The notes under the pieces are model-generated. The model was given only the letters and a program-made list of their open reading frames with translations. It had not been told where the DNA came from and did no database searches. Shown here piece by piece: positions 1-6,996 of a stretch of 9,840 nt of DNA; within the stretch, counting starts at the first letter, position 1; the number at the start of each line of letters is the position of its first letter. The stretch covers positions 1 to 9,840 of the forward strand of contig PKSZ01000688.1 of NCBI GenBank assembly GCA_002869425.1, in the 5' to 3' direction. The position numbers were made by a program, and so were the translations under genes. This DNA is from Marinilabiliales bacterium. Lineage in GTDB: Bacteria; Bacteroidota; Bacteroidia; Bacteroidales; BM523.

Positions 1-34
1 CTAAATATTCTACTTTAAAATCGTCCATCTGCAT
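1..34 (-). CDS. N-terminal start of an unidentified gene, cut by the window's left edge
   Basis: On the minus strand an ATG at 34 is followed by an in-frame ATG at 28 and an open frame to the window edge, reading MQMDDFKVEYL. Only eleven codons are visible, so no family can be named. The call rests mainly on context: a good Bacteroidota-type promoter lies just upstream (TTG at 78-76, 18 nt spacer, TAACTTTG at 57-50), giving a predicted transcription start near 43 and a leader of roughly 10-15 nt. The ATG at 28 (MDDFKVEYL) is an equally possible start. It would be divergent from the STAS-like gene at 146. The alternative is that this is chance open sequence; the frame is too short to exclude that. 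Confidence 0.42.
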   Translation of the reverse strand, partial: MQMDDFKVEYL

Positions 35-49
35 ATAAATAATTTTACA

Positions 50-78
50 CAAAGTTAAGAATTTTGTAATTATCTCAA
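50..78 (-). promoter_or_regulatory. Bacteroidota-type promoter for the left-edge gene
   Basis: Read on the minus strand, TTG (78-76) and TAACTTTG (57-50) are separated by 18 nt. This fits the known Bacteroidota consensus of a -33 TTG element and a -7 TAnnTTTG element. The predicted start of transcription, about 7 nt beyond the -7 element, falls near 43, just upstream of the ATGs at 34 and 28. It is the best promoter match in the window because both elements are present at sensible spacing. Confidence 0.5.
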
Positions 79-114
79 TTTCAATTAACAAAAGGAAAAA
101 TCAAAAAAAATAAG

Positions 115-122
115 TATATTTA
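115..122 (+). promoter_or_regulatory. Weak candidate -7 element for the STAS-like gene
   Basis: TATATTTA matches five of the six fixed positions of the Bacteroidota -7 consensus TAnnTTTG. It lies 23 nt before the ATG at 146, a normal leader distance. No TTG element is found at the expected distance upstream, where the sequence is an A-rich run (about 91-112). The assignment is therefore tentative. Confidence 0.22.
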
Positions 123-145
123 CGAAACACCAAATCACAACTATT

Positions 146-550
146 ATGATTGACGTTATTCTGGATACAAATTACGCCCATGTTTCTTATAAAAAAGATC
201 TCAAAGCAGGTTATGTTATTTGGAAAGGGAAATTGACAAGTGAAGAATACAGAAATACTATATTGTCGCTAATTGATTATTCAAAGAATAAAAGTGTTGT
301 TGAAAATTACTTGTCTGACATTAAAGATCAAGCTGTAATTAGTCCAAATGATAGAAAATGGTTTGAAACTGAAGCAATACCAGCTAGCAAAGCGACAGGT
401 CTGAAAAGAGGTGCCGTGGTTTTCGATGGCAATGTTTTCAAAAAATACTACTTGAATTTAATCCTTAAATCAACGAATAAATTTGGAATAGATTTAAAAT
501 TTTTCTCAAGTATAGAGGAAGCTGAAGATTGGTTCAAATCGTACCAGTAA
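146..550 (+). CDS. STAS/SpoIIAA-like small cytoplasmic protein
   Basis: A 134-residue protein without signal peptide or membrane segment. Its pattern resembles the SpoIIAA-like (STAS/SEC14-type) small proteins common in Bacteroidota: an early strand with an aromatic/Trp core (GYVIWKGKLTSEEY, about 22-35), a helix, a strand ending in Asp (NYLSDIKD, about 54-61), then NDRKWFETEAIP (about 68-79), a KRGAVVFDG strand (about 87-95), and a C-terminal helix EEAEDWFKSY. These proteins are thought to fold as alternating strands and helices; no enzymatic residues are evident and the partner is unknown. The ATG at 146 is the only convincing start. The gene is convergent with batE, the stop codons abutting without a spacer, and its likely terminator lies inside batE. 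Family assignment is by recognition of the pattern, not alignment; it could be an unrelated alpha/beta protein. Confidence 0.7.
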   Translation: MIDVILDTNYAHVSYKKDLKAGYVIWKGKLTSEEYRNTILSLIDYSKNKSVVENYLSDIKDQAVISPNDRKWFETEAIPASKATGLKRGAVVFDGNVFKKYYLNLILKSTNKFGIDLKFFSSIEEAEDWFKSYQ

Positions 551-1309
551 TTAAATAATTACAATATCACCCTCTTTTATCCAGCCGACATTACCGTCGG
601 CTATTTTTATTTCTACCCATTCTCCCACTTCATCCTGCACATAAACTTTAAGGCCTTCATGCACCTGAAACAGGTCTGTTCCACTTTCATCCGGTGATCC
701 TTTTACTGTAACCGATGGAGTAAAAACAATGGCTGCATTTTGCTCCATTGTTTCATCAAACTGAATGGATGCGAAATAGAAAAACAATACGGAAAAAAGC
801 AACGATAAAATTCCCATCCAAAAACTAAACTTCTTCAATGTTACAATTCTACTGAAAAAATAGATGGATAAAAGTATCAAGAAAACAATAAAAAGAATCA
901 CACTGTATTTAGCCCAGGCATCAAATGATAAGTTATTCAAAAAATCTGAAAACCAAGTGGAAACAAATAATTCCGGTATTTTTTCAACATTATCAATCAC
1001 ATATTGATTTGCCATTTTTAGGTTAAACTGAATTTCTTCATCATTTGGATTCATTAACAAGGCTCGCTCATAATTCAGTATGGCCGCAGGAATATTATTC
1101 AGCTTATACATTACATTTCCCATGTTATAGTATAATTCTGAGGCCACATATCCTGAATCAATGAGTTCCTGATAATACTTTGCAGCTATTTCATAATTTC
1201 CTTTGTCGTAATTAATTTTCGCACTATCCAGGGCTATTTGAGAATTACCTGCTTGCAATGTGATGGAAAATACAACTGAAAGAAAAAATATATATAGAAA
1301 TCTAATCAT
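551..1309 (-). CDS. batE: BatE, TPR and SH3-like membrane protein
   Basis: Last gene of the operon, 252 residues, a usual length for BatE. In order: a signal peptide (1-20, ending LQAG), two TPR units (about 24-56 and 57-90, with the TPR-like YYNMGNVMYKLNNIPAAILNYERAL), two membrane segments (about 133-153 and 161-180), and a C-terminal bacterial SH3-like domain (about 190-250) with the typical G-W motif (GNVGWIKEGD). TPR repeats imply protein-protein contacts, presumably with the other Bat proteins, on the periplasmic side. The ATG at 1309 is 5 nt downstream of the batD stop, consistent with co-translation. The 3' end is unusual: the stop codon at 551 abuts that of the convergent STAS-like gene, and a terminator for that gene sits in the SH3 coding region. 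No terminator for the operon itself was seen downstream on this strand. Confidence 0.9.
   Translation of the reverse strand: MIRFLYIFFLSVVFSITLQAGNSQIALDSAKINYDKGNYEIAAKYYQELIDSGYVASELYYNMGNVMYKLNNIPAAILNYERALLMNPNDEEIQFNLKMANQYVIDNVEKIPELFVSTWFSDFLNNLSFDAWAKYSVILFIVFLILLSIYFFSRIVTLKKFSFWMGILSLLFSVLFFYFASIQFDETMEQNAAIVFTPSVTVKGSPDESGTDLFQVHEGLKVYVQDEVGEWVEIKIADGNVGWIKEGDIVII
583..608 (+). terminator. Intrinsic terminator of the STAS-like gene, lying inside batE
   Basis: On the plus strand AGCCGAC (583-589) and GTCGGCT (596-602) form a perfect 7-bp stem with a 6-nt loop, ATTACC. The stem is GC-rich in an AT-rich region and is followed by ATTTTTATTT, a U-tract in the RNA. It begins 33 nt after the stop of the STAS-like gene. 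On the minus strand the same hairpin is followed by GGATAAAAGAGG rather than a U-tract, so it should stop only plus-strand transcripts. It overlaps batE codons 236-243, which encode the SH3-like motif ADGNVGW. Confidence 0.6.
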
Positions 1310-1314
1310 GGTTT

Positions 1315-3138
1315 TTACTTTATTTGTTGTTCAATCTGATCAATAACTTTTAGTGCCTTTTGATATAAAGAAAGCATTTCGGTTTCTTCTCCTGCAGGGG
1401 CATATCGTGCAAATTCACAGATATCTGTTACTTCAAAGAAAGCATCAATAGTTTCCTGCTGTACTCCTCTTTCTGCAAGCTTATCTATTGCTGCATCCTT
1501 ACTCAATTCTGATACTGGAATAATAAGTTTATTGCTTAAATATTCCCAATATGCTTTCAGTACTTCTTCATAAAACTCTTCTTTCTTACTAGAAGAAAGA
1601 TGAGCTTGTGCCAGCTTTAATCTCTTTCTTGAAACCTTACTGGCTTTTCTGTTCTTAACCAATGCTACATTTGAATTTCGTTTTATCTGTTCCTTTCTCA
1701 GAATAAATACAGCGATAAACAAAATTAATGCTCCAACATACGATAAATAGAACCACAAAGAAGCATAAAAATATTTCTCTCCTTTTTTTAAATTTATTTT
1801 TCCTGTTTTCAGGTAACGAATATCACTTCCCAGAATGGTTAAATCTTCTTTTGATATACCCTTACTGACTACACTTGTACTCTCATCTCCTTCACCTCTT
1901 TTTACTTCAACATCATAGCCTTTGGCCGTTATTGTTTTATACTTACCCAAAGCCGGGTTGAAATAACTAAACTTAACTTCAGGAATTCTGAACTTACCGG
2001 CATGTCTTGGAATAATTAGGTATTCTATTGTTTTGGTTCCTGAGGCTCCTCCAGCCCCAACATGAACATTGTTCGTAATTTTAGGATCATAAATCTCAAA
2101 ATCAGGTGGAAAATTAATTTCAGGTACATCAATAAGCTTTAAATTTCCATTGCCCTTGATTTTATATTTCAGCGTTATGGCATCATTGGTAGTTACATCG
2201 GTCTGATCAATTTCTGAATCGAATGAAAAATCCCCTACAGCACCATTATAATCGGCTGGTTTTCCAACATTTGGCAAAGGCTTTACCTTTATTTTCACCG
2301 GAGGACTTTTGATGTTTTTCTTCACATTTTGGTAAGAACCAAAAAAGCCATCAAATATACTCCTCCTCTTTGACTTTACATGCTGCCTTACAACCAAATC
2401 CAAATCGAAAGGTTCAATTGTTAATTCTCCACTTCTCTGCGGAAACAATAAAGTTTTCTTTATTACTCCTACATTATAGATTTTTCCATTTACATTCTCT
2501 CTTACCAAACTAACCTGAGAAGGTGTTTCAATTTCCTGTGTCCAAAAACCATCGAATGATGGAAATTTCATGTTTTCAAAGCCAGCAAGATCCACCCTTG
2601 TATATACCTTTATGGTTGCATAAATATGCTCGCCCTGATAAACATCCCGATCGCTCACATTAAGCCTGACAAATAAATCTTCCCCATCGATCCCTTCAAT
2701 TTGTGAAGAGTTTACATTGTTATTATTTGCATTCTGAGTGTTTGCTGTACTATTATTACGCCCCTTAACCACTTCAATAGTAAGAGCATTAGATTCATAT
2801 GTTTTCCCGTTTACAGTAATTTTGGCCGAAGGAATGGTGAACTTACCCTCTTTTTGAGCAATAAGAATAAAAGTATAGGTGTAATTTACATTTTGGGAAA
2901 CCTGACCATTTATTATCTGAACACTGCTACTTTGAGATAAATTGGGACCCGTAAGAATACTAAAATCAGACATTGCCGGAGCCTGTAAATGAGAACCCTT
3001 AGCATTCAATGATAATGTATACCTGAAGCGTTCACCTACAGCAACCACTTTTGACGACTGCGCAGTAAACTTTACTTCATCAGCAAATACAGACAAAGCA
3101 ATTATAAAAAATAATATAGTACTTGTAAATTTTCGCAT
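1315..3138 (-). CDS. batD: BatD, periplasmic beta-rich protein with one C-terminal membrane anchor
   Basis: BatD (oxygen-tolerance protein family), 607 residues from the ATG at 3138. A longer frame begins at a TTG at 3165, but that would overlap batC and add nine residues before the signal peptide, so the ATG is preferred; it gives a clean leader MRKFTSTILFFIIALSVFA. The periplasmic part (about 20-455) is made of repeated beta-sandwich-like segments, each ending in a pattern such as EGKFTIPSAKITVNG, RSGELTIEPFDL and HAGKFRIPEVKFSY. A membrane segment follows (about 459-480), then a basic stretch and a helical cytoplasmic domain of about 110 residues containing YEEVLKAYWEYLSNKL and FEVTDICEFARYAP, typical of BatD tails. 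A low-complexity Asn-rich linker sits near 130-145. The gap to batC is 10 nt and to batE 5 nt. BatD is thought to be a structural partner of the membrane VWA proteins. Confidence 0.92.
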   Translation of the reverse strand: MRKFTSTILFFIIALSVFADEVKFTAQSSKVVAVGERFRYTLSLNAKGSHLQAPAMSDFSILTGPNLSQSSSVQIINGQVSQNVNYTYTFILIAQKEGKFTIPSAKITVNGKTYESNALTIEVVKGRNNSTANTQNANNNNVNSSQIEGIDGEDLFVRLNVSDRDVYQGEHIYATIKVYTRVDLAGFENMKFPSFDGFWTQEIETPSQVSLVRENVNGKIYNVGVIKKTLLFPQRSGELTIEPFDLDLVVRQHVKSKRRSIFDGFFGSYQNVKKNIKSPPVKIKVKPLPNVGKPADYNGAVGDFSFDSEIDQTDVTTNDAITLKYKIKGNGNLKLIDVPEINFPPDFEIYDPKITNNVHVGAGGASGTKTIEYLIIPRHAGKFRIPEVKFSYFNPALGKYKTITAKGYDVEVKRGEGDESTSVVSKGISKEDLTILGSDIRYLKTGKINLKKGEKYFYASLWFYLSYVGALILFIAVFILRKEQIKRNSNVALVKNRKASKVSRKRLKLAQAHLSSSKKEEFYEEVLKAYWEYLSNKLIIPVSELSKDAAIDKLAERGVQQETIDAFFEVTDICEFARYAPAGEETEMLSLYQKALKVIDQIEQQIK

Positions 3139-3148
3139 ATAATAGTAT

Positions 3149-3907
3149 TTACCAATCTTTCTCAATTACAATTTTATGGGCTTTTACTTTCTTCTCTTTT
3201 AGTTTATCCTGTACGTTTTTTTCATCATTTTGCAAAGCTTCCAAAATCCTCTCTGCATCTTCTTTAGAGATTTCATCAGGATTTGGTTTTCTCTGTTGTT
3301 GCTGATCTTGCTGTTGTTGCTGGTCCTGATTTTGTTGATCTTGCTGTTGTTGCTGGTCCTGATTTTGTTGATCCTGTTCTTTTTTGTCTTGCTGTTGATC
3401 TTGATTTTGTTGATCCTGATTTTGCTGATCTTGATTTTGCTGATCTTGATTCTGATCCTGATTTTGATTCTTTTGTTGCTGCTGTTTTTTCAACATATGC
3501 TGTGCATAAGCAAGATTGTATTTGGTTTCCATATCAGAAGGATTATTCCGTAAGGCATTTTTATAAGCATCAATACTTTCTTCCAGTTTTCCTCCAGCTA
3601 ATAAACTATTGCCAAGATTATGATATGCTTTGGCTTTATCCTCTTTGGACAAATCATCCGAAAGAACAGTTTTAAACTGATCTGCAGCTTCCTCAAACTT
3701 CTCCTGCCGATATAAGGCATCACCAAGATTAAAGCCCGCCTTGAAAGAAGTAGGATTTTGATCCAGTGCCTTTCTATAATCTATTTCAGATTCGGAAAAA
3801 ATAGAATCGTTATAATGACCATTACCTTCTCGAATAAAACTCTTTTCTGTTTGCGCCTTGGCAACCATTGCAATAGTCAGCATTATAAAAACAGCAATTA
3901 TCTTCAT
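3149..3907 (-). CDS. batC: BatC, periplasmic TPR protein with a Gln-rich repeat
   Basis: A 252-residue protein. A signal peptide (1-18, MKIIAVFIMLTIAMVAKA then QT) is followed by about three TPR units (roughly 22-56, 57-90, 93-126, for example AYHNLGNSLLAGGKLEESIDAYKNAL) and a partial fourth. Residues 141-205 form a Gln/Asn/Asp repeat, then comes a short conserved helix ISKEDAERILEALQNDEK and the typical BatC ending IEKDW. TPRs imply it is a scaffold for other Bat proteins in the periplasm. The ATG overlaps the batB stop by 4 nt (ATGA), which implies translational coupling. BatC proteins often have a Gln/Lys-rich linker at this place; here it is long and very regular. Confidence 0.9.
   Translation of the reverse strand: MKIIAVFIMLTIAMVAKAQTEKSFIREGNGHYNDSIFSESEIDYRKALDQNPTSFKAGFNLGDALYRQEKFEEAADQFKTVLSDDLSKEDKAKAYHNLGNSLLAGGKLEESIDAYKNALRNNPSDMETKYNLAYAQHMLKKQQQQKNQNQDQNQDQQNQDQQNQDQQNQDQQQDKKEQDQQNQDQQQQQDQQNQDQQQQQDQQQQRKPNPDEISKEDAERILEALQNDEKNVQDKLKEKKVKAHKIVIEKDW
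3293..3487 (-). repeat. Tandem coding repeat for the Gln/Asn/Asp-rich segment of BatC
   Basis: Codons 141-205 of batC encode 41 Gln among 65 residues, arranged as recurring units DQQNQ and DQQQQQ. At the DNA level it is a purine/pyrimidine-skewed imperfect repeat (CAA, CAG, GAT, AAT codons). A larger internal duplication is also visible: on the plus strand the stretches around 3299-3332 and 3341-3372 are nearly the same (CTTGCTGTTGTTGCTGGTCC in both). Such repeats are prone to slippage, and lengths in multiples of three would keep the frame. Confidence 0.85.
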
Positions 3908-4962
3908 TTCTTCACCCCCTCTTCTTTAAAAAGGTTAAAACCTTTGAAAATCCTGTTTTTTCTTTCTAGTATCATCAATTCCACCAACAAAAAGAACAAT
4001 GCAAAAAACAAAGGATATTGGTATTTATAATCGTAATCGGCAAAAATATTTGCATCAAACTCTTGTTTTTCCATACTATTTATTTCATCAAAAAGGACAT
4101 TAAGTCCTGTTTGTGCATTGTTTGCTCTAATATATATACCTCCTCCTGCTGCTGCTATTTGCTGCAACATTACTTCATTGAGCTTAGAGATAATCACCTT
4201 ACCATCTTTATCTTTCCTGTAATCTCGCTGACCATAATTCATTTGTACGGGTATAGGACCACCTTTGGATAAACCCATACCGATAGTATGTACAGTAATC
4301 CCTTTACTTTTGGCCTCTTCAGCCATTTTAATTGCATCATCCTCGTGATTCTCACCATCGGTAATAATTATAATAGCTCTGTTTTTATCATTATTCGGAG
4401 AGAAAGAATTCATTGCCATTTCAATTGCTGAACCTATCGCTGTTCCTTGTACAGGAATAATATCTGTGTTCACCGATTCAAGAAACATTTTTGCTGCAGC
4501 GTAATCAATGGTTACAGGCAACTGCATATAAGACTGACCAGCAAAAACAATCAGTCCTATTTTATCACTATGAAGTCTGTCAATCAGCTTAGATATAGCT
4601 TGTTTAGCTCTCTCGAGCCTGTTTGGCTTAATATCTTCAGCCATCATGCTGTTTGATACATCCAATGCAATGATTAGCTCTACACCCTCTCTTTTTACTT
4701 CCTCAAGCTTTGATCCTAACTGTGGTCTTGCCAGCGTAAATACAACACTTACCAATGCAAGCATTAAAACAATAAATTTTATTATCTGTCTGCCTGGAGA
4801 ATGTTCAGGCATCAGGTAATCCATTAAATTCCGGTCACCAACTTTTTCAATATTCTTTTTCTTTCTTCTTTGAAACAAAACAAATACCAACACTAGCAGA
4901 GGAACTAAGCCTAGCAAGTACAAATAATCCGGATGTGCAAACCTGAATATATTCATGGTCAT
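3904..4962 (-). CDS. batB: BatB, membrane-anchored VWA-domain protein
   Basis: A 352-residue protein with the Bat N-terminal anchor domain (PDYLYLLGLVPLLVLVFVLF, about 11-30, then a second membrane segment about 60-77 ending LARPQ). A VWA domain spans about 93-290, and a C-terminal membrane segment lies at about 316-332. The metal-ion-dependent adhesion site is complete: DVSNS (101-105), Thr in QGTAIG (174) and TDG (201-203). The VWA domain should sit on the periplasmic face between the anchors and bind a divalent metal and a protein ligand. It is a clear paralogue of BatA: both carry AED followed by PNRLE after the DxSxS motif. The ATG at 4962 overlaps the batA stop by one base (TAATG); a second ATG two codons in (4956) is also possible. 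The 3' end overlaps batC by 4 nt. Confidence 0.92.
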   Translation of the reverse strand: MTMNIFRFAHPDYLYLLGLVPLLVLVFVLFQRRKKKNIEKVGDRNLMDYLMPEHSPGRQIIKFIVLMLALVSVVFTLARPQLGSKLEEVKREGVELIIALDVSNSMMAEDIKPNRLERAKQAISKLIDRLHSDKIGLIVFAGQSYMQLPVTIDYAAAKMFLESVNTDIIPVQGTAIGSAIEMAMNSFSPNNDKNRAIIIITDGENHEDDAIKMAEEAKSKGITVHTIGMGLSKGGPIPVQMNYGQRDYRKDKDGKVIISKLNEVMLQQIAAAGGGIYIRANNAQTGLNVLFDEINSMEKQEFDANIFADYDYKYQYPLFFALFFLLVELMILERKNRIFKGFNLFKEEGVKK

Positions 4963-5954
4963 TATGGTATTTTTCGCATTACAAAAATATTCAACAGTAA
5001 TTCAAGAATAAAAGCACCTGCTGCTGCCAGCGCGAACAAGTAGAATTCCTCTTTTTTCTTACTGTATTCTTTAACTTCAATTTTCGATTTCTCCATTTGA
5101 TCTATTTCTGAATAGATTTCACGAAGCTTACTATTGTCTGTTGCCCTGAAATATTGTCCGCCAGTCATATCTGCAATTTGACCCAACACATCTTCATCTA
5201 TTTCAACATCTATATAGTCATACTGCACACCAAAAGGAGTCTGGTATGGATATCTGGCCTTTCCCATTGTTCCTACACCAATTGTATATACTCTTATTAC
5301 ATAAGTTTTGGCAATCTCTGCAGCAGTTACAGGTGCCAGCTCTCCGCTATTATTTACACCATCTGTTAAGAGGATAATTACCTTGCTTTTTGACTTGCTC
5401 TCCTTTAAACGATTTATTGAATTTGCAATACCCAATCCAATAGCTGTACCATCTTCAATAAGACCACTTTTTACATCTTTAAAAAGATTCAACAATACGG
5501 CATGATCTGTAGTTAGAGGACACTGGGTAAAACTTTCGCCACTAAAAACTACCAGTCCGATTCTGTCATTGGGTCTGCCATTTATAAATTCAGCTGCCAT
5601 ATTCTTACTGGCCTCTAGTCTGTTTGGACTAAAATCCTCAGCAAGCATTGATGTTGATACATCGATAGCCATTACAATATCTATTCCTTCTGAGGTTATA
5701 TCCTGCCATGTGTTTTTTGACTGAGGTCTGGCCAAGGCGACTATAATTAAAATCAATGCTAAAATTCTCAATCCATAAAGAATATGCCTAAGGTAATGCT
5801 TAAATGGCCTGGCATACTTTTCTAATCCCTCTGTTGCTGAAATCTGAACAGTTGCACTAATATCTTTTTGCTTCCAGATATAATAGGCAATGTAGGGTAC
5901 CAATAAACCCAACAAATAAAAATAGCCCGGATATGCAAATTCAATGTTTCCCAT
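4962..5954 (-). CDS. batA: BatA, membrane-anchored VWA-domain protein
   Basis: A 330-residue protein with the Bat N-terminal double-anchor (FAYPGYFYLLGLLVPYIAYY at 6-25, and a second membrane segment about 58-75 ending ALARPQ). The VWA domain runs from about 90 to 285 and a C-terminal membrane helix lies at about 304-325. The metal site is intact: DVSTS (98-102), Thr in DGTAIG (170) and TDG (197-199). Aerotolerance operon proteins of this type are thought to act with the MoxR ATPase. The ATG at 5954 overlaps the upstream stop by one base (TAATG), and the same arrangement couples it to batB. The order (MoxR, DUF58, BatD-like, BatA, BatB, BatC, BatD, BatE) matches the known Bacteroidota layout, which supports the name. 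Confidence 0.93.
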   Translation of the reverse strand: MGNIEFAYPGYFYLLGLLVPYIAYYIWKQKDISATVQISATEGLEKYARPFKHYLRHILYGLRILALILIIVALARPQSKNTWQDITSEGIDIVMAIDVSTSMLAEDFSPNRLEASKNMAAEFINGRPNDRIGLVVFSGESFTQCPLTTDHAVLLNLFKDVKSGLIEDGTAIGLGIANSINRLKESKSKSKVIILLTDGVNNSGELAPVTAAEIAKTYVIRVYTIGVGTMGKARYPYQTPFGVQYDYIDVEIDEDVLGQIADMTGGQYFRATDNSKLREIYSEIDQMEKSKIEVKEYSKKKEEFYLFALAAAGAFILELLLNIFVMRKIP

Positions 5955-6982
5955 TACATTATGCTCTTATTTTCATCATCGTTATCCTCTTCTACTTCAT
6001 CTTTAGAAATATTCTCAGTGTCCTCATTCTTCTCTTCTTCCAGAAATTTCTTTTTCAACTTGGTTTCCTCAACGAATTCAATAGCATTTCTCATTGATGC
6101 ATCGTTCTCATCTGGTAAAGGTGTGGCTTTGGCAAATTTCACAAAATCTGCAGTGGTTAATATCTGCGTCAATCGTTCATAAGATTGAGGTTCCACAATT
6201 CCAGCATTTTTTATTGAAGAAAGAATTTCAAAACTGGTTCTTTCCATTGTTTGAATATCAAACCTATACTCAATGTAATTTCTAACAATATCTGTTAATT
6301 CGCTATGATATTCTTTAAGCTTACCTGCCTGCCATAGCTTTTTCTCCTTCAAAAGTTGTAAATCCCTTAAGGCAATAATATGAGGTGGCTCCTTAGGTAT
6401 AACCTTTTTAACAGGTTGTTTTTGATTCTTCTTTTTCTTTCTGATATAGTAATACAACAATACAGCCCCTAATATTACAAGCAAAGGATAAAGAATATAA
6501 GGATAATAAGTCTGTATCCATTCTTTGAAAGTTAAAGGTGCCTTTAATGGCTCTTTAATGTCATATATCTTTTGAGAAGTGGTGTCAACAGGAACTGTAA
6601 AAACTTGTACAGGAACTGGATTGGTATACAAAGTATCGTTTAGTTTTTCAGAGATAAAAGCTTGTGGTGGTAATACATATACACCTGTGTCGAAAGAAGT
6701 GATCAGGTAGTTTTTCCTCAATTTAATTATTCCACCAATATTAGTCAAAGTATCAAAGCCCTGATCTTCAATTATTTCTACTTCTGATGCAATTGTATCT
6801 TCTATAAAAGGAAATTGATATTTTTGATCAACGCTACCTTCATATTCAAGACTTAAAACAGCCTGATCTCCTATTAACAACAAATTGGTATCAATCATCA
6901 TTCTTACTTGTGGTGATTGTCCGAAAACCCTGAATCCGGAAAACACTAATACTGACAATACTACCAAACTTATAAATCTCAT
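5954..6982 (-). CDS. BatD-like / DUF4381-like membrane protein of the Bat operon
   Basis: A 342-residue protein from the ATG at 6982. The frame opens two codons earlier at a TTG (6988), but the ATG starts the signal peptide MRFISLVVLSVLVFSGFRVFG directly and is preferred. After the leader comes a periplasmic beta-rich part (about 25-130), one membrane segment (161-180), a basic stretch RKKKKNQKQPVKK, and a cytoplasmic helical domain. That domain has the DUF4381-type pattern PPHIIALRDLQLLKEKKLW, then LTDIVRNYIEYRFDIQTMERTSFEI (in two parts, about 229-253) and FVKFAKATP (about 280-288), similar in layout to the tail of BatD. The last 25 residues are strongly acidic. It sits between DUF58 (14 nt gap) and batA (1 nt overlap), as in other Bacteroidota Bat operons, where this gene is usually left unnamed. 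Its role is presumably as a membrane adaptor. Confidence 0.78.
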   Translation of the reverse strand: MRFISLVVLSVLVFSGFRVFGQSPQVRMMIDTNLLLIGDQAVLSLEYEGSVDQKYQFPFIEDTIASEVEIIEDQGFDTLTNIGGIIKLRKNYLITSFDTGVYVLPPQAFISEKLNDTLYTNPVPVQVFTVPVDTTSQKIYDIKEPLKAPLTFKEWIQTYYPYILYPLLVILGAVLLYYYIRKKKKNQKQPVKKVIPKEPPHIIALRDLQLLKEKKLWQAGKLKEYHSELTDIVRNYIEYRFDIQTMERTSFEILSSIKNAGIVEPQSYERLTQILTTADFVKFAKATPLPDENDASMRNAIEFVEETKLKKKFLEEEKNEDTENISKDEVEEDNDDENKSIM

Positions 6983-6996
6983 TATCAATCTTTTTA

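Noticed and set aside
3139..3165. TTG start at 3165 for batD, overlapping batC
   Set aside because: The nine extra residues include KYYY in front of an otherwise normal signal peptide. The ATG at 3138 leaves a 10-nt gap to batC and fits better.
3230..3675. Two plus-strand open frames, one almost pure Leu/Ile and one rich in Val/Asp, opposite batC
   Set aside because: They are the complementary readings of the CAA/CAG/GAT repeat of batC. They have no promoter or start context, and the extreme composition is fully explained by the repeat.
5961..6182. Ser/Phe-rich plus-strand frame opposite the end of the BatD-like gene
   Set aside because: It is the complement of the acidic Glu/Asp/Asn-rich tail (GAA, GAT, GAG codons) of the real gene and has no independent support.
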